From contig NZ_PPQF01000009.1 of assembly GCF_002901865.1 (NCBI RefSeq), forward strand, positions 1-64,000: 64,000 bases of DNA, given 5' to 3'. This stretch comes from Staphylococcus agnetis. Its GTDB lineage: Bacteria > Bacillota > Bacilli > Staphylococcales > Staphylococcaceae. The notes beneath the pieces are model-generated. The model saw only the letters and a list, made by a program, of their open reading frames with translations, made no database searches and was not told where the DNA came from. The translations under genes and the position numbers were made by a program. Shown here one piece after another: positions 63,721-64,000 of the stretch. Position 1 is the first letter of the stretch; the number at the start of each line of letters is the position of its first letter.

Positions 63721-64000
63721 TTATTTGTCGCTTTCTTCTTCTTTAGTCGCTTCAACAAGCTTAGCTTCTTTAACTAATAAATCAATAACTTTTTTCACAC
63801 GTACGTCATTTTTAACGATGTCTGTGTTACCTAAAGTTGATTTAATATCGTCTACAGAAATACCGAATTGAGCACTCATTGTTTCAAGTTCTTTTTCAAC
63901 ATCTTCGTCTGTTGCTTCGATATTTTCAGCATCTGCAATCGCAGCTAATGTTAAGTTTGTTTTCACGCGTTGTTCAGCATCTTCTTTCATTTGACCACGT
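63721..64000 (-). CDS. tig: Trigger factor, C-terminal part (cut by the window edge)
   Basis: About 92 C-terminal residues of a protein whose frame stays open to the window end (RGQ is read before [10 protein letters not shown]). The [20 protein letters not shown] stretch, the following [12 protein letters not shown] and the [13 protein letters not shown] ending match the helical C-terminal arms of trigger factor. clpX next door agrees with the tig-clpX order of Firmicutes. The N-terminal ribosome-binding and PPIase domains lie outside the window. Confidence 0.92.
   Translation of the reverse strand, partial: RGQMKEDAEQRVKTNLTLAAIADAENIEATDEDVEKELETMSAQFGISVDDIKSTLGNTDIVKNDVRVKKVIDLLVKEAKLVEATKEEESDK

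Overview
This window is a stretch of core chromosome from a low-GC Firmicute, almost certainly a Staphylococcus. The evidence is the gene order (alaS-recD2-mnmA, cymR-rarA-tcdA-aspS-hisS-lytH-dtd-rsh-apt-recJ-secDF-yajC-tgt-queA-ruvBA-obg-rpmA-prp-rplU-mreDC, radC-comC-folC-valS, and the hemAXCDBL-engB-clpX-tig block), a fused SecDF, a LytH amidase, a Prp-cleaved L27, and AT-rich spacers with AGGAGG-type ribosome sites. Several proteins differ from the S. aureus versions I remember, so another species is likely; a hyicus/intermedius-type species is only a guess. I see no prophage, insertion sequence, CRISPR array, tRNA or rRNA gene.

Layout, with nearly everything on the minus strand. 1-5.6 kb: one tightly overlapping operon of PxpB, PxpC, a BCCP, a biotin carboxylase, PxpA and an NRAMP-like carrier. 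Together these make a split urea-carboxylase-like module and are the most accessory-looking part of the window. 5.9-10 kb: tRNA U34 hydroxylation/methylation genes (trmR, trhP1, trhP2) with udk and greA, behind a structured leader that contains an intrinsic terminator. 10.2-14.2 kb: alaS behind an alanine T-box, then ireB, ruvX and yrzB. 14.2-19.6 kb: a cysteine desulfurase and MnmA (tRNA 2-thiolation), a TPR protein and RecD2. 19.8-24.1 kb: a short mixed segment with a luciferase-like oxidoreductase, two small stress-type proteins (one with a sigma-B-like promoter), an aldo/keto reductase, CymR and RarA.

24.2-38.3 kb: tcdA, 6S RNA, hisS-aspS behind a T-box, lytH, dtd, rsh, apt, recJ, secDF and yajC. 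38.3-46.5 kb: queuosine genes, ruvAB, an ACT-domain protein, obg, the L21-Prp-L27 operon with its own leader, and mreCD. 46.7-53.4 kb: three small or membrane proteins, two of them very short, then radC, a prepilin peptidase, folC and valS behind a valine T-box. 53.5-64 kb: tag, an AbrB-family membrane protein, the haem precursor operon hemAXCDBL, engB, clpX and the 3' end of tig.

Most of the window is ordinary housekeeping DNA. The points worth following are the biotin-dependent make-up of the pxp operon and its NRAMP-like carrier without metal-site motifs, three leaders or operators with no obvious known class (pxp, trmR, AbrB-family gene), two terminators that abut the next gene's ribosome site, and two very short genes at 46.7 and 47.5 kb. 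Starts were moved from the longest reading frame wherever a ribosome site clearly marked another codon; this is stated per gene.
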